Notes: a model not told the origin generated them from the letters alone. Counted from the stretch's first letter, positions 23,904 to 33,228 are shown. The stretch is 64,000 nt of DNA from Pelagibacterium montanilacus (GCF_003992665.1 NZ_RZMX01000032.1:62001-126000); one strand, 5' to 3'. Numbers and translations: made by a program.

Positions 23904-26303
23904 ATGCCTCAGGTAAAGGACATCTTCAGGACCATGGACTACGGCCCGGCCCCCGAGACCGACGCCCCCGTGCGCGCATGGCTCGCACAGCGGGGCGCAA
24001 AGTTCTCCCACTTCATCGGCGGCGCCTTCGTCGCGCCGGAAGCCGAGAGCCATTTCGAGGTGCGCAACCCCGCCAATGGCGAAGTGCTCGCCAGCGTGGC
24101 GCAGGGCTCGGCCAAGGACGTGGACACCGCCGTCGCCGCCGCGCGCAAGGCGCTCGGCAAATGGTCGGCCCTGCCCGGACATGTGCGGGCCCGGCATCTA
24201 TACGCGATCGCGCGGCTGATCCAGAAGCGGGCGCGGTTCTTTGCCGTGCTCGAATCCATGGACAACGGCAAGCCGATCCGGGAAAGCCGCGACCTCGACA
24301 TTCCGCTGGTCGCGCGCCATTTCTACCATCACGCGGGCTGGGCGGAACTGGCCGAGACCGAATTTGCCGGGCACGGCGCGGTGGGGGTGTGCGGGCAGAT
24401 CATTCCCTGGAACTTCCCGCTCCTGATGCTGGCCTGGAAGATCGCACCGGCGCTGGCCGCGGGCAACACCGTGGTTCTCAAGCCGGCCGAATATACGCCG
24501 CTCACGGCCATCGCCTTTGCCGAGCTGTGCTCGGAAGCGGGGCTGCCTGCGGGCGTGGTCAACATCGTCACCGGTGACGGGGCGACCGGGGAAGCGATCG
24601 TGGCGCACAAGGGGATCGACAAGATCGCGTTCACCGGCTCGACCGAAGTGGGCCGGATCATCCGCCGGGCGACGGCGGGCACGGGCAAGGCGCTCTCGCT
24701 CGAGCTGGGGGGCAAATCGCCCTTCATCGTCTTTGACGACGCCGATCTCGACAGCGCCGTCGAAGGCGTGGTGGACGCGATCTGGTTCAACCAGGGGCAG
24801 GTGTGCTGCGCGGGCTCGCGGCTTTTGGTCCACGAGGCGGTTTCAGACGCGTTCCACGCCAAGCTGCGCCGCCGGATGGAGACCCTGCGGGTCGGCGATC
24901 CGCTCGACAAGGCCACCGATATCGGGGCGATCGTGGACAAGGTGCAGCTCGAGCGCATCCGCGAGCTGGTGGCGATCGGCTGCAGGGAGGGTGCGGACTG
25001 CATCCAGCCCAAGACCGCGGTGCCCGACACCGGGCTCTATTATCCGCCCACGGTGCTGGCCAATGTGGCGCCGGCCTCGACCGTCGCCCAGGAGGAGATC
25101 TTCGGGCCGGTGCTGGTGACCATCGTCTTCCGGACCCATGACGAGGCGATCAAGCTCGCCAACAATTCCCGCTACGGGCTGGCGGCCTCGATCTGGTCGG
25201 AAAACATCAACGTGGCGCTCGAGACCTCGGCCAAGCTCCAGGCGGGGGTTGTGTGGGTCAATTCCACCAACATGTTCGACGCCGCCGCCGGGTTCGGGGG
25301 CTACAAGGAGAGCGGGTTCGGGCGCGAGGGCGGCCGGGAGGGCATGTTCGAATACCTCAAGCCGGTTGCGCCCAAGGGCAAGGCCCCCAAGCTCGCCGTC
25401 CCCGACTTCAGCGCCGCGCCCGCGATCGCCGAGGCGGTCAGCGATGCGGGCCTGCCCCGGATAGACCGCACGCCCAAGCTCTATGTGGGCGGCAAGCAGG
25501 CCCGGCCCGATTCGGGCTACAGCTACACCGTGCGCGGCGCGGACGGGGCGGTGGTCGGCCAGGCGGGTCTGGGCAACCGCAAGGACATCCGCAACGCAGT
25601 GGAAGCGGCGCACAAGGCGACAGGCTGGTCGGGCACCAGCGGGCACGCCCGGGCGCAGGTGCTCTATTATCTTGCGGAAAACCTCGACGCGCGGCGCGGC
25701 GAGTTCGCCGACCGGCTGCAGGCCATGGCCGGGGGTGGGCGCAAGAAGGCCGAGGAAGAGGTCGATCTGTCGGTGCGGCGCATCTCGTATTATGCGGCCT
25801 ATGCGGACAAGTATGACGGGCAGGTCCATTCCACGGTTTCGCGGCATGTGACGCTGGCGATGAACGAGCCCTTCGGGGTCATGGGCATCGTGTGCCCGAG
25901 CGTAGCGCCGCTGCTGGGGTTCGTCTCGCTCGTCGCCCCGGCAATCGCCATGGGCAACCGGGTGATCGCGGTGCCCTCGGCGGCCCATCCGCTCTCGGCC
26001 ACCGATCTCTACCAGGTGCTCGACACCTCGGACGTGCCGGGGGGCGTGGTCAACATCGTCACCGGCGAGAGCGCAGCGCTCGCCACGACGCTGGGCGAGC
26101 ATGACGACATCACGGCGGTCTGGTATTTCGGCGCCGCCGACGGGCTGGCCGGGTTCGAGAAGGGCACGGCGGGCAATCTCAAGGCCTGCTGGTCCGGCGA
26201 CGGGGACGCGATGGACTGGTCCGATCCCGCCCAGAGCCAGGGACGCGCGTTCCTGCGCCACGCCACCCAGGTCAAGAACATCTGGGTGCCCTACGGGGAG
26301 TGA
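23904..26303 (+). CDS. Two-domain aldehyde dehydrogenase, ALDH16-like
   Basis: A 799-residue protein with two aldehyde-dehydrogenase domains in tandem, the length and layout of the ALDH16 family. The first domain (about 30-480) is complete: IIPWNFPLL (Asn170), FTGSTEVGR, LELGGKSP (Glu267) and QVCCAGSR with Cys301/302. The second (about 500-799) repeats the fold (MNEPFGVMGIVCPS, VPGGVVNIVTG) but has no catalytic cysteine motif, as is known for the family. AAGGA precedes the ATG. Next to deoC it likely oxidises the acetaldehyde or related aldehyde released by the aldolase. Confidence 0.9.
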   Translation: MPQVKDIFRTMDYGPAPETDAPVRAWLAQRGAKFSHFIGGAFVAPEAESHFEVRNPANGEVLASVAQGSAKDVDTAVAAARKALGKWSALPGHVRARHLYAIARLIQKRARFFAVLESMDNGKPIRESRDLDIPLVARHFYHHAGWAELAETEFAGHGAVGVCGQIIPWNFPLLMLAWKIAPALAAGNTVVLKPAEYTPLTAIAFAELCSEAGLPAGVVNIVTGDGATGEAIVAHKGIDKIAFTGSTEVGRIIRRATAGTGKALSLELGGKSPFIVFDDADLDSAVEGVVDAIWFNQGQVCCAGSRLLVHEAVSDAFHAKLRRRMETLRVGDPLDKATDIGAIVDKVQLERIRELVAIGCREGADCIQPKTAVPDTGLYYPPTVLANVAPASTVAQEEIFGPVLVTIVFRTHDEAIKLANNSRYGLAASIWSENINVALETSAKLQAGVVWVNSTNMFDAAAGFGGYKESGFGREGGREGMFEYLKPVAPKGKAPKLAVPDFSAAPAIAEAVSDAGLPRIDRTPKLYVGGKQARPDSGYSYTVRGADGAVVGQAGLGNRKDIRNAVEAAHKATGWSGTSGHARAQVLYYLAENLDARRGEFADRLQAMAGGGRKKAEEEVDLSVRRISYYAAYADKYDGQVHSTVSRHVTLAMNEPFGVMGIVCPSVAPLLGFVSLVAPAIAMGNRVIAVPSAAHPLSATDLYQVLDTSDVPGGVVNIVTGESAALATTLGEHDDITAVWYFGAADGLAGFEKGTAGNLKACWSGDGDAMDWSDPAQSQGRAFLRHATQVKNIWVPYGE

Positions 26304-26327
26304 TCGGCAAGGGTGCGCGAAATGATG

Positions 26328-26356
26328 AGGGCGGTCCTGCGGGGCCGCCCTTTTTT
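26328..26356 (+). terminator. Rho-independent terminator after the ALDH16 gene
   Basis: The stem AGGGCGG (26328-26334) pairs with CCGCCCT (26345-26351), followed by a run of six T. It ends the plus-strand SorC-deoC-ALDH unit just before the convergent minus-strand operon. Confidence 0.85.
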
Positions 26357-26474
26357 GTGCTCGGCTGGCAGGTCGGGCTCTTCGCGCGCACCGGCGCCTG
26401 GGACAGGGCTGATTGGCCCCGGCTCGGGGGCCGGGGCAGCGAGGGTGGGGTTGGGTGGGCGGTGGCGGGGCCGA

Positions 26475-27245
26475 TCAGCGGCGGTGGAAGACGGGTTGGC
26501 GTTTTTCGCGGAAGGCGGCGCGGCCTTCGGCGGCGTCCTGGGTGGCAAAGCAGATGGTCTGGAGGTCGCGCTCGTAGCGGATGGCTTCGTCGAGCGGCAT
26601 GGAGGCGGCGGCCTTGAGGTTGGCCTTGGCGGTTTCCGCCGCAATGGGCGCGCGGGCGGCGATGGCCGTGGCGATCTCGCGGGCGCGGGCCATCAGATCG
26701 GGTTGGGCGACCACCTCGCTGACCAGACCCCAGTGCTCGGCCTTTGCCGCATCGATGGGATCGCCGGTCATGAGCATGAGCGCGGCGTTGGAGGCGCCGA
26801 TGGAATTGAACAGGTGCGCGGCCATGCCGCCGCCGCCGATCCAGCCGAGCTTGATTTCCGGAGCGGCGAACCTGGCGTTGTCCGAGGCGATGCGGATATC
26901 GCAGGACATGGCGGTTTCCAGCCCGCCACCAAAGGCATAGCCATTGACCGCGGCGATCGAGGGCTTGGCGAGCCCGCGCACCGCATCGCAATAATCGCTG
27001 CGATTGCGGAACTGCCATGGGGTCTCATAGGCATCGAGGGTGGTGATGTCGGAACCCGCGCAAAAGGCCCTTTCGCCCGCGCCGGTGAAGATCAGCACCC
27101 TGATGGTTTCGCTGGCATTGACGTCGGCGATTGCCTCCTCGATGCGGGCGGCCATCCGGGGGGTGACCGCGTTGAGCTTGGCGGGGCGGTTGAGCGTGAG
27201 GGTGGCGATGGGGCCATCGACCTCAAAGAGGATGTCGTCGGTCAT
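26475..27245 (-). CDS. Enoyl-CoA hydratase/isomerase family protein
   Basis: A 256-residue crotonase-fold protein. The oxyanion-hole segments are ERAFCAGSDI near residue 60 and VNGYAFGGGLETAM near residue 100. The first catalytic-type glutamate is in FAAPEIKLGWIGGGG; the usual second glutamate context is replaced by glycines, so hydratase chemistry is not certain. It is the last gene of a seven-gene minus-strand unit that starts with a ribose-type importer, and directly follows a CaiB/BaiF CoA-transferase gene. A role on a CoA thioester made by that transferase is likely. Confidence 0.85.
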   Translation of the reverse strand: MTDDILFEVDGPIATLTLNRPAKLNAVTPRMAARIEEAIADVNASETIRVLIFTGAGERAFCAGSDITTLDAYETPWQFRNRSDYCDAVRGLAKPSIAAVNGYAFGGGLETAMSCDIRIASDNARFAAPEIKLGWIGGGGMAAHLFNSIGASNAALMLMTGDPIDAAKAEHWGLVSEVVAQPDLMARAREIATAIAARAPIAAETAKANLKAAASMPLDEAIRYERDLQTICFATQDAAEGRAAFREKRQPVFHRR

Positions 27246-27259
27246 TTTCTGCGATCCTT

Positions 27260-28459
27260 TCAGCGTCCGGCATCGGTCGAGGCGACGGCACCCGCCGCTT
27301 CGAGGGCGGCGATGCGGGCCTCGTCATAGCCGAGCTCGGCTAGAACCTCGCGGCTGTGCTGGCCGGCGAGCGGCGCGCCGAAGCGCAGCTCGGAGGGGGA
27401 TTTGGAAAAGCTGATGGGAAAACCCGGCGCCTTGACGTGGCCTTCGGTGGGATGGTCGTATTCGATGAACGTGCCGTTATGGGCGATCTGGGGGTCGGCC
27501 AGAAGTTCCTCATAGCCATAGACCGGGCCGCACCAGATGCCGGCAGCGCCCAAAAGCTCAAGCCATTGCGCCGATGTGCGGGTCTTGAGGCGATCGGAGG
27601 TGCGCGCATAGATGGCGTCGCGATGGGTCCAGGGATCGGTGGTGTCGTTCATTTCGAGAAAGCTCGGCTCCCCGATCACTTCCCCGAAGGGTTTCAGGCT
27701 GGGCATGGCGATGGCGATATAGCCATCCGCGGTCGCGAACGCGCCATAGGGCGCGCGGATATAGACGTGGGCATGGGGTTCGGCCGAGCGCTGCTGGGGC
27801 TTTTTGCCGACCGTGAAGATCGAGAGCTCCTGCATCTGGATGGTCGCGATGGCATCGAGCATGTTGACCTTGACCAATTGGCCCTCCCCGGTCCGCTCCC
27901 GATGCAGCAGGGCCGCCAGCGCGCCCTCGAACGCGGTATAGGCGGTGATGGCATCGACCAGATACTGGCCGGCGGGGGTCGGCGCCTCCCCTTCCCGGCC
28001 CGCCGACAGCATGGCGCCGGACATGGCCTGGAGCAGCAGATCCTGGCCCGGGCGCATGGCATAGGGCCCGTCCTCGCCATAGCCCGACATCGAGACATAG
28101 ACGAGTTTGGGATTGATGGCCGAGAGCGTCTCGTAATCCACACCGAGGCGCTTTGCGACGCCGGGGCGATAGTTCTGGAGAAAGACGTCCGAGGATTTGA
28201 CCAGATCGAGCAGGACCGCCCTGCCCTCCTCGGATTTGAGATCGACCGCGAGCGAGCGCTTGTTGCGGTTGAGCGAGAGGAACGAGACGTTGATCTGGTT
28301 GCCCTCGCAGCCGCCGGCGGCGTTGTGGCGCTGCCATTCGCCGCCCGTGGGCTCGACCTTGATCACATCGGCGCCCATATCCCCCAGCCGCTGGGCCGCG
28401 AACGGGCCCGCCATGGCGATGGAGCAGTCGAGAACGCGGTAGCCGGACAGAATGCCCAT
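27260..28459 (-). CDS. CaiB/BaiF (family III) CoA-transferase
   Basis: A 399-residue protein with the family's N-terminal LSGYRVLDCSIAMAGPFAAQ and LGDMGADVIKVEPTGGE, the CoA-contact LNRNKRSLAVDLK, and the catalytic aspartate in QYLVDAITAYTAFEG. These enzymes move CoA between carboxylic acids. Its position in a sugar-importer operon with DUF4432 and SDR genes is unusual. It suggests that the imported compound is, or becomes, a carboxylic acid that is activated as a CoA ester before the hydratase acts. Confidence 0.9.
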   Translation of the reverse strand: MGILSGYRVLDCSIAMAGPFAAQRLGDMGADVIKVEPTGGEWQRHNAAGGCEGNQINVSFLSLNRNKRSLAVDLKSEEGRAVLLDLVKSSDVFLQNYRPGVAKRLGVDYETLSAINPKLVYVSMSGYGEDGPYAMRPGQDLLLQAMSGAMLSAGREGEAPTPAGQYLVDAITAYTAFEGALAALLHRERTGEGQLVKVNMLDAIATIQMQELSIFTVGKKPQQRSAEPHAHVYIRAPYGAFATADGYIAIAMPSLKPFGEVIGEPSFLEMNDTTDPWTHRDAIYARTSDRLKTRTSAQWLELLGAAGIWCGPVYGYEELLADPQIAHNGTFIEYDHPTEGHVKAPGFPISFSKSPSELRFGAPLAGQHSREVLAELGYDEARIAALEAAGAVASTDAGR

Positions 28460-28536
28460 GTCGAAATTATCTCCAGGTAGAAAAGCGGTTGGGGTCCGCG
28501 CCCGCCGGCCGGGGACCGGGGCGCGGGCGGTGTTGG

Positions 28537-29304
28537 TCAGGTCATGACCCAGCCGCCATCGACATTGATGGTCTGGCCGGTGACAAAGCCCGAGGCGTCC
28601 GAAACGAGGAACATGAGCACGCCGGCCATGTCCCGGGGCGTGCCGCGACGCTTGATCGCCTGATGGTCGAGCACGAAGCGCGCATAGCCTTCGGGGTCGG
28701 CGTGGATCTTTTCGGCGTCGGTGGGGAAAGCGCCCGGGGAGACGGCGTTGGCGGTGATCCCGTATTTGCCGAACTCGCGGGCCCAGGACCGGGCCAGCGC
28801 GATCAGCGCGCCCTTGGACTGCACGTAGGGGGTGAGGTTCTCCCAGCCGCCCGAAAAGGTGATCGAGGAGATGTTGATGATCCGGCCCCAGCCGCGCGCC
28901 TTCATGGTGGGCAGCGCCGCCTGGACGCAGACGATGCCGGAATCGACGTTGATGCGCTGGACCGCCTGGATTTCCTCGATGGTGAAGTCCTCGAAGGGTT
29001 TGGCAGGATAGATCGCGGCGTTGTTGATGACCGCGTCGAACCCGCCGACCTTGTCTGAAAGGTCCGAGAGCGTGGCGGCGAGGCCGGAGAGATCGGAGAG
29101 GTCGCAGCGCGCGATGGTGAGGCCGGCAGCGGGCCCCGCGGCGCTTTGGAGCGCCTCGATCTTGTCGGGATCGTTGTCGAGCACCACGATGCGGGCGCCC
29201 TGATCGAGCATTTCAAGGACGGTGGGCAGGCCGAGCCCGCCGGCGGCGCCGGTGTAAAGGATGGTGCGGCCCTCGATGGAGGCAAAGCGGTCCTTCATGG
29301 TCAT
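28537..29304 (-). CDS. SDR family oxidoreductase
   Basis: A 255-residue classical SDR with LYTGAAGGLGLPTV (cofactor), NNAAIYPA, INISSITFSGGWENLTPYVQ followed by SKG (Ser, Tyr, Lys) and TGQTINVDGGWVMT at the end. Its ATG overlaps the DUF4432 stop (ATGA). Between it and the CoA-transferase gene lies a strong CCGCGCCC/GGGCGCGG hairpin (28496-28526) that may protect or separate transcripts. It probably oxidises a sugar or sugar acid ahead of CoA activation. Confidence 0.85.
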   Translation of the reverse strand: MTMKDRFASIEGRTILYTGAAGGLGLPTVLEMLDQGARIVVLDNDPDKIEALQSAAGPAAGLTIARCDLSDLSGLAATLSDLSDKVGGFDAVINNAAIYPAKPFEDFTIEEIQAVQRINVDSGIVCVQAALPTMKARGWGRIINISSITFSGGWENLTPYVQSKGALIALARSWAREFGKYGITANAVSPGAFPTDAEKIHADPEGYARFVLDHQAIKRRGTPRDMAGVLMFLVSDASGFVTGQTINVDGGWVMT

Positions 29305-30485
29305 GCGCTCCCCGGGCCGAGGGGGCGGTGATTTCCCGAGGGTTCGGGATAATCCTCATCGGGCTGGCCCGAGACCGCGCGGATGCGGGCTTCGGCGTCG
29401 GCGATCGCCGCAGTGTCGGGCAGGATGCGCATGACCGTGTCGTAGCGGCGCTCCTCGCCATGGGCGAGCCAGATCATCTCGCCGCGCTCGCGGGCCGCGA
29501 GATTGCCCAGGACGTGATGGGTCGCGGGCTCGATGCCCAGCGCATACTGGCCGGCCTGGTAGTTCTGCCACTCGTAAAGGCAGGGGAACTGGTCCTTGCG
29601 GGTGACCACCTCAAAGCCCAGCCCGATCCGGTCGTTGACCAGGGCCACCGAGACCTCGCCATCGGGGTCGGCGACAAGTTCGTGCTGCCAGACCTGTTCG
29701 TGGAAATCGGTCTGTGGCGCGGGCGCGGTGCGGTAGCCCACGCCCTGACGCTGGTAATCCTCGCCCGCATGGGCGGCCCAGACCACCTCCTCGATCGGCG
29801 CGAGGTAGCGCGCGCCCTCGTCGAGCAGCGGGTAGGAGACGTTGATGTGGTAGCAGTACATGTGCGGGGTCCGGTAGAACCCGTGATTGACCACCCGGTC
29901 GGTGAGCCGGATGTCGTTGGTGCCCATCTCGATCTCGATGCGCCGGACAAGGTGCAGATCCTCGCCAAAGACGGCCGATTGCTGGACGATGCCTTCGGCC
30001 CAGAGGATGCAGCGGTCCCCGTCCCACCGTTCGCCATAGCCCGAAAGCCGGGCCGGGATGGTGCCCACACGCCCATGCAGCGAATGGCTGACGGTCTGTT
30101 TGGGGCCGTAGACATAGGTGTCGGCGGGCACCTCGTTCATGAAGAGGATATGGTCGAGCCCGCAGGTGACCATGAGACCCGAGAACGAGCGCGCCCAGGC
30201 GAGCCCGCCCTCGCCCTCGTATTCGTGCAGGGACGGATGGCGAAAGCCGGCGGGGGAATGCCAGCCGATGGCCTGGCCGCGATACTCGCAATCGGCGATG
30301 TCCATGGCGCGATCGACCAAGACGGTGAAGCGCAGGCCGGTGCCCGAACGGAATTCGAGCATGCGGATGCCGCGCTCGACCCCGTCGGAGAGCTCCATCA
30401 GGCGCACGCCCGCGAACTGGCCAAGAGAGCCGCTGCGTTCGGCGATCTCGCGCCGGGTGAGGGTCTGGCCGTAAAGGGTCACCAT
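29301..30485 (-). CDS. DUF4432 (aldose-1-epimerase-like fold) protein
   Basis: A 394-residue protein of the DUF4432 family, related to galactose mutarotase-like folds. Typical segments are RFTVLVDRAMDIADCEYRG near residue 52, FSGLMVTCGLDHI near residue 100, HSLHGRVGTIPARL and YCYHINVSYPLLDEG near residue 210. Members often occur in sugar catabolic operons, and a sugar epimerase or mutarotase role is proposed, not proven. It lies 45 bases after the ATPase gene and overlaps the SDR gene. Confidence 0.85.
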   Translation of the reverse strand: MVTLYGQTLTRREIAERSGSLGQFAGVRLMELSDGVERGIRMLEFRSGTGLRFTVLVDRAMDIADCEYRGQAIGWHSPAGFRHPSLHEYEGEGGLAWARSFSGLMVTCGLDHILFMNEVPADTYVYGPKQTVSHSLHGRVGTIPARLSGYGERWDGDRCILWAEGIVQQSAVFGEDLHLVRRIEIEMGTNDIRLTDRVVNHGFYRTPHMYCYHINVSYPLLDEGARYLAPIEEVVWAAHAGEDYQRQGVGYRTAPAPQTDFHEQVWQHELVADPDGEVSVALVNDRIGLGFEVVTRKDQFPCLYEWQNYQAGQYALGIEPATHHVLGNLAARERGEMIWLAHGEERRYDTVMRILPDTAAIADAEARIRAVSGQPDEDYPEPSGNHRPLGPGSA

Positions 30486-30530
30486 GAGCTTGCGTCTCCC
30501 GGATGGATCGATGGGGAAAGGATGGGGGTT

Positions 30531-32066
30531 CTAGCGGGCATAGGCGGGAGCTTTCCCGGTGCCTGGCGCGTCCGCTTCGAGTGAGAAGGCGAGCTCGAGG
30601 ATGGCGTCGTCGCTCATCTGGTCGCGCGAAAGGATGCCGGCGATCCGGCCCCCGGCAAAGACCACGCAACGGTCGGCCAGCGCCATGATCTCGGGCAACT
30701 CGGATGAGGCGACGATGATGCCCAGCCCCTGGTCGGCCAGGCCGTGGATGATGTCGTAGATTTCCGATTTGGCGCCCACGTCCACCCCGTGGGTGGGCTC
30801 GTCGAGCAAAAGGATGCGCGGATCGGCCAGAAGGGCGCGGCCGAACAGGGCCTTTTGCTGGTTGCCGCCCGAAAGGCTGGTGATGGGCTGGCGGATCGAG
30901 CCCATCTTGATGTTGAGGGTTTCAGCGCGCCGGGCCGCGGCCTCGCGCTCGGCGCCGCCGGGCACGAAGCCATGGCGGGCCAACTGGCCCAGATGGGAGA
31001 TCGAGATGTTGCGCTCGACCGAATGGGTGGGCAGGATCCCCCGGCTCTTGCGGCCCTCTGGCAGCATGAAGAGCCCCGCCTTGACCGCGTCGGTGACCTC
31101 GGAGATGGCGACGGGTGCGCCGTCGAGCGTGACCGAGCCGGCGGTGCGGGGCCGGGCGCCGTAAAGGGTTTCGAGAAATTCGGTGCGTCCGGCGCCCACC
31201 AGACCAAAGAGGCCCACGACCTCGCCGGCCCGGACCTCGAGATCGATGGGCGCGAGAAAGCCCTTGTCTTTCAGGCCCTCGACCTTGAGCCGGACCTCGC
31301 CGGGCCCGCGCTCCCCGCCGCGATAGGTGAAGGTGGCTTCCTTGCCCACCATGTCGTGGATGAGCTGCTCGCGGCCGGTTGTCGCCGACGCGCGGTCGCT
31401 GATCAGCCTGCCGTCGCGCAGGACAACGATGCGGCTGCAATTGGCCAGCGCTTCCTCGAGCCGGTGGGTGATGAGGATGAGGCCCGTGCCCTGGTCGCTC
31501 AGCTCCTTCATGAGCGCGAACAGGCGCTCGGCTTCAAAGGGGGTGAGCGAGGAGGTGGGCTCGTCGAGAATGAGAAGCCTGGGCTTTTCCACGATGGCCT
31601 TGGCGATCTCGATCAATTGCTGCTCGCCGGTGCGCAGGCGCCCCAGTTCGGTGCGTGGGTCGATATGGCCCAGGCCCACCCGCTCGAGCACCTGGGCCGC
31701 CTCGGTGCGGATGGCCTTGTAATTGACGAAACCGCCGGGTCCGGCGCGGTAGTCGCCCAGAAAGATGTTTTCCGCGATCGAAAGCGCGCCGACCGTGGAG
31801 AGTTCCTGATGCACGAAGCTGATGCCGATGGCCCGGCCATCGCGGACCGAGCGGAGCTGGGCGGGCCGGCCCTCGAAGGCCATGGTTCCCGCGCTGGGGG
31901 CGAGCGTGCCCGCCACGATGTTCATGAGCGTGGACTTGCCGGCGCCGTTTTCCCCGATCAGCCCGATGACCTCGCCCCGGCGCACGTCGAGATCGACGCC
32001 ATGGAGCACATGGACGCTGCCGAAGGATTTTTCGATGGCGCGCAGCTCGAGCAGAAGATCGGACAC
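30531..32066 (-). CDS. Ribose-type sugar ABC transporter ATP-binding protein (second system)
   Basis: A 511-residue tandem-cassette ATPase. The first cassette has IGENGAGKSTLMNI and LLILDEPTSSLTP with signature LRTGEQQLIEIAKAI. The second has LFGLVGAGRTEFLETL, LSGGNQQKALFGRALL and ILLLDEPTHGVDV. It starts at GTG with GGAG seven bases upstream. A complete dispersed element lies between it and the upstream binding-protein gene, an odd place for an insertion in an operon and perhaps a cause of reduced ATPase expression. Confidence 0.92.
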   Translation of the reverse strand: MSDLLLELRAIEKSFGSVHVLHGVDLDVRRGEVIGLIGENGAGKSTLMNIVAGTLAPSAGTMAFEGRPAQLRSVRDGRAIGISFVHQELSTVGALSIAENIFLGDYRAGPGGFVNYKAIRTEAAQVLERVGLGHIDPRTELGRLRTGEQQLIEIAKAIVEKPRLLILDEPTSSLTPFEAERLFALMKELSDQGTGLILITHRLEEALANCSRIVVLRDGRLISDRASATTGREQLIHDMVGKEATFTYRGGERGPGEVRLKVEGLKDKGFLAPIDLEVRAGEVVGLFGLVGAGRTEFLETLYGARPRTAGSVTLDGAPVAISEVTDAVKAGLFMLPEGRKSRGILPTHSVERNISISHLGQLARHGFVPGGAEREAAARRAETLNIKMGSIRQPITSLSGGNQQKALFGRALLADPRILLLDEPTHGVDVGAKSEIYDIIHGLADQGLGIIVASSELPEIMALADRCVVFAGGRIAGILSRDQMSDDAILELAFSLEADAPGTGKAPAYAR

Positions 32067-32142
32067 GATCGGCTCCGGGTTTCTTTGTCTTGCAGCCCCG
32101 GCCCGATCAGGGGCCGGGGGATCACGTGCGGATCGAAACGGT

Positions 32143-32247
32143 TAGAGCATATCCAGTTCTGATCGGATCAGAACAGGAGCTCTAACTGTTTGATCTGTCG
32201 CGTTTCCGAACCGGAAAAGTGTTTTCACTTTTCCTGGAAACGCTCTA
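32143..32247. repeat. Full two-hairpin dispersed element inside an operon
   Basis: The best-preserved copy. Hairpin I (32143-32184) runs TAGAGC ... GCTCTA with inner GTTCTGAT/ATCAGAAC. Hairpin II (32200-32243) has GCGTTTCC/GGAAACGC and AAAAGTG/CACTTTT, followed by terminal GCTCTA. The ends are inverted copies of each other. The last three bases are the stop codon of the substrate-binding-protein gene. Confidence 0.9.
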
Positions 32248-33228
32248 GAGCATGCCGTCGGGCGTCAGGATGTTGCCCTCGACGGGGATGTAATCGCTCT
32301 CGAAACCCTCGCCGGTGACGAGGTGGTTGTAGAGCATCACGGTGGCGTCGAAGGCCTGCTGGAAGGGCGCCTGGTCGATCAGGGCGGCCATTTCACCGGA
32401 GTCGATATAGGTCGTGTTCTCGGGCGTGTGATCGAAGCCCACGACGCCGACCTCACCGGTCAGTCCCAGATCCTGGATCGCCTTTGCCGCGCCGAACGGA
32501 CCGCCGGCGGTGACATAGACCATCTCGAGGTCGTTGTTGGCGGTGTACATGTCCTGGACCAGCGAATAGGCCGTCTCGGCGGCGTCCTGGTTCTCGAACG
32601 GGCCGATGATCTCGATCTCGGGGTGGTTTTCCGCGAGATAGTCGAGCGCGCCGTTCATGCGCTGGCTGTGCTGGGTGGCACCGAACAGTCCCGTGATGAC
32701 GCCGAGCTTGCCGTCGCCTTCCATCTCCCCGGCCATGAATTCGCCGAGCTGGGCGCCCGCCGCGGTGGCATCCTGTCCCATGAAGAACAGGCGATCGGAC
32801 GGCTGGGAGCCCTCCGCGATGATGTTGACGACCGGGATGCCCTCGGCGACCGCCTCGTTGATGATGCGCTCGGTGCCATCGAAGACGGGTACGGTGACGA
32901 TGCCGTCATACTGCTGGGCGATGGCCGATTCCACGCTGGCGATGACCGCCTCGGCGGACATGTTGTCGCCCATGTCGATATAGTCGACCGTGACGTCGAA
33001 ATCGGCGAGGTATTCGCGGGCCGCCTCGGCACCCTCGGTGACCGGGGTCCAGAACGGGTTGTTCTGGAAGGCCATGAAGGCGATGCGGATCGGGCCCTCG
33101 GTGTTTTCCACCGCCTCGACCGTGGCGCCCTCGGGCAGCTCCTGGGCGGTCGCGGGAAGGCCAAGGCCCATCGCGAGGACGCCGGTGGCCACACCCATCA
33201 TGACCGTGCGCTTGTCTAGAATGCTCAT
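32245..33228 (-). CDS. Ribose-type sugar ABC transporter substrate-binding protein
   Basis: A 327-residue periplasmic binding protein. The leader runs MSILDKRTVMMGVATGVLAM to a likely cleavage after ATAQ. The mature protein shows PIRIAFMAFQNNPFWTPVTEG and VGVVGFDHTPENTTYI, the usual hinge segment. The ATG at 33228 has GGAGGAAC just upstream; an ATG four codons earlier is less likely. Gene order permease, binding protein, ATPase is rearranged relative to the first importer in the window. Its stop codon belongs to the repeat at 32143-32247. Confidence 0.9.
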   Translation of the reverse strand: MSILDKRTVMMGVATGVLAMGLGLPATAQELPEGATVEAVENTEGPIRIAFMAFQNNPFWTPVTEGAEAAREYLADFDVTVDYIDMGDNMSAEAVIASVESAIAQQYDGIVTVPVFDGTERIINEAVAEGIPVVNIIAEGSQPSDRLFFMGQDATAAGAQLGEFMAGEMEGDGKLGVITGLFGATQHSQRMNGALDYLAENHPEIEIIGPFENQDAAETAYSLVQDMYTANNDLEMVYVTAGGPFGAAKAIQDLGLTGEVGVVGFDHTPENTTYIDSGEMAALIDQAPFQQAFDATVMLYNHLVTGEGFESDYIPVEGNILTPDGML

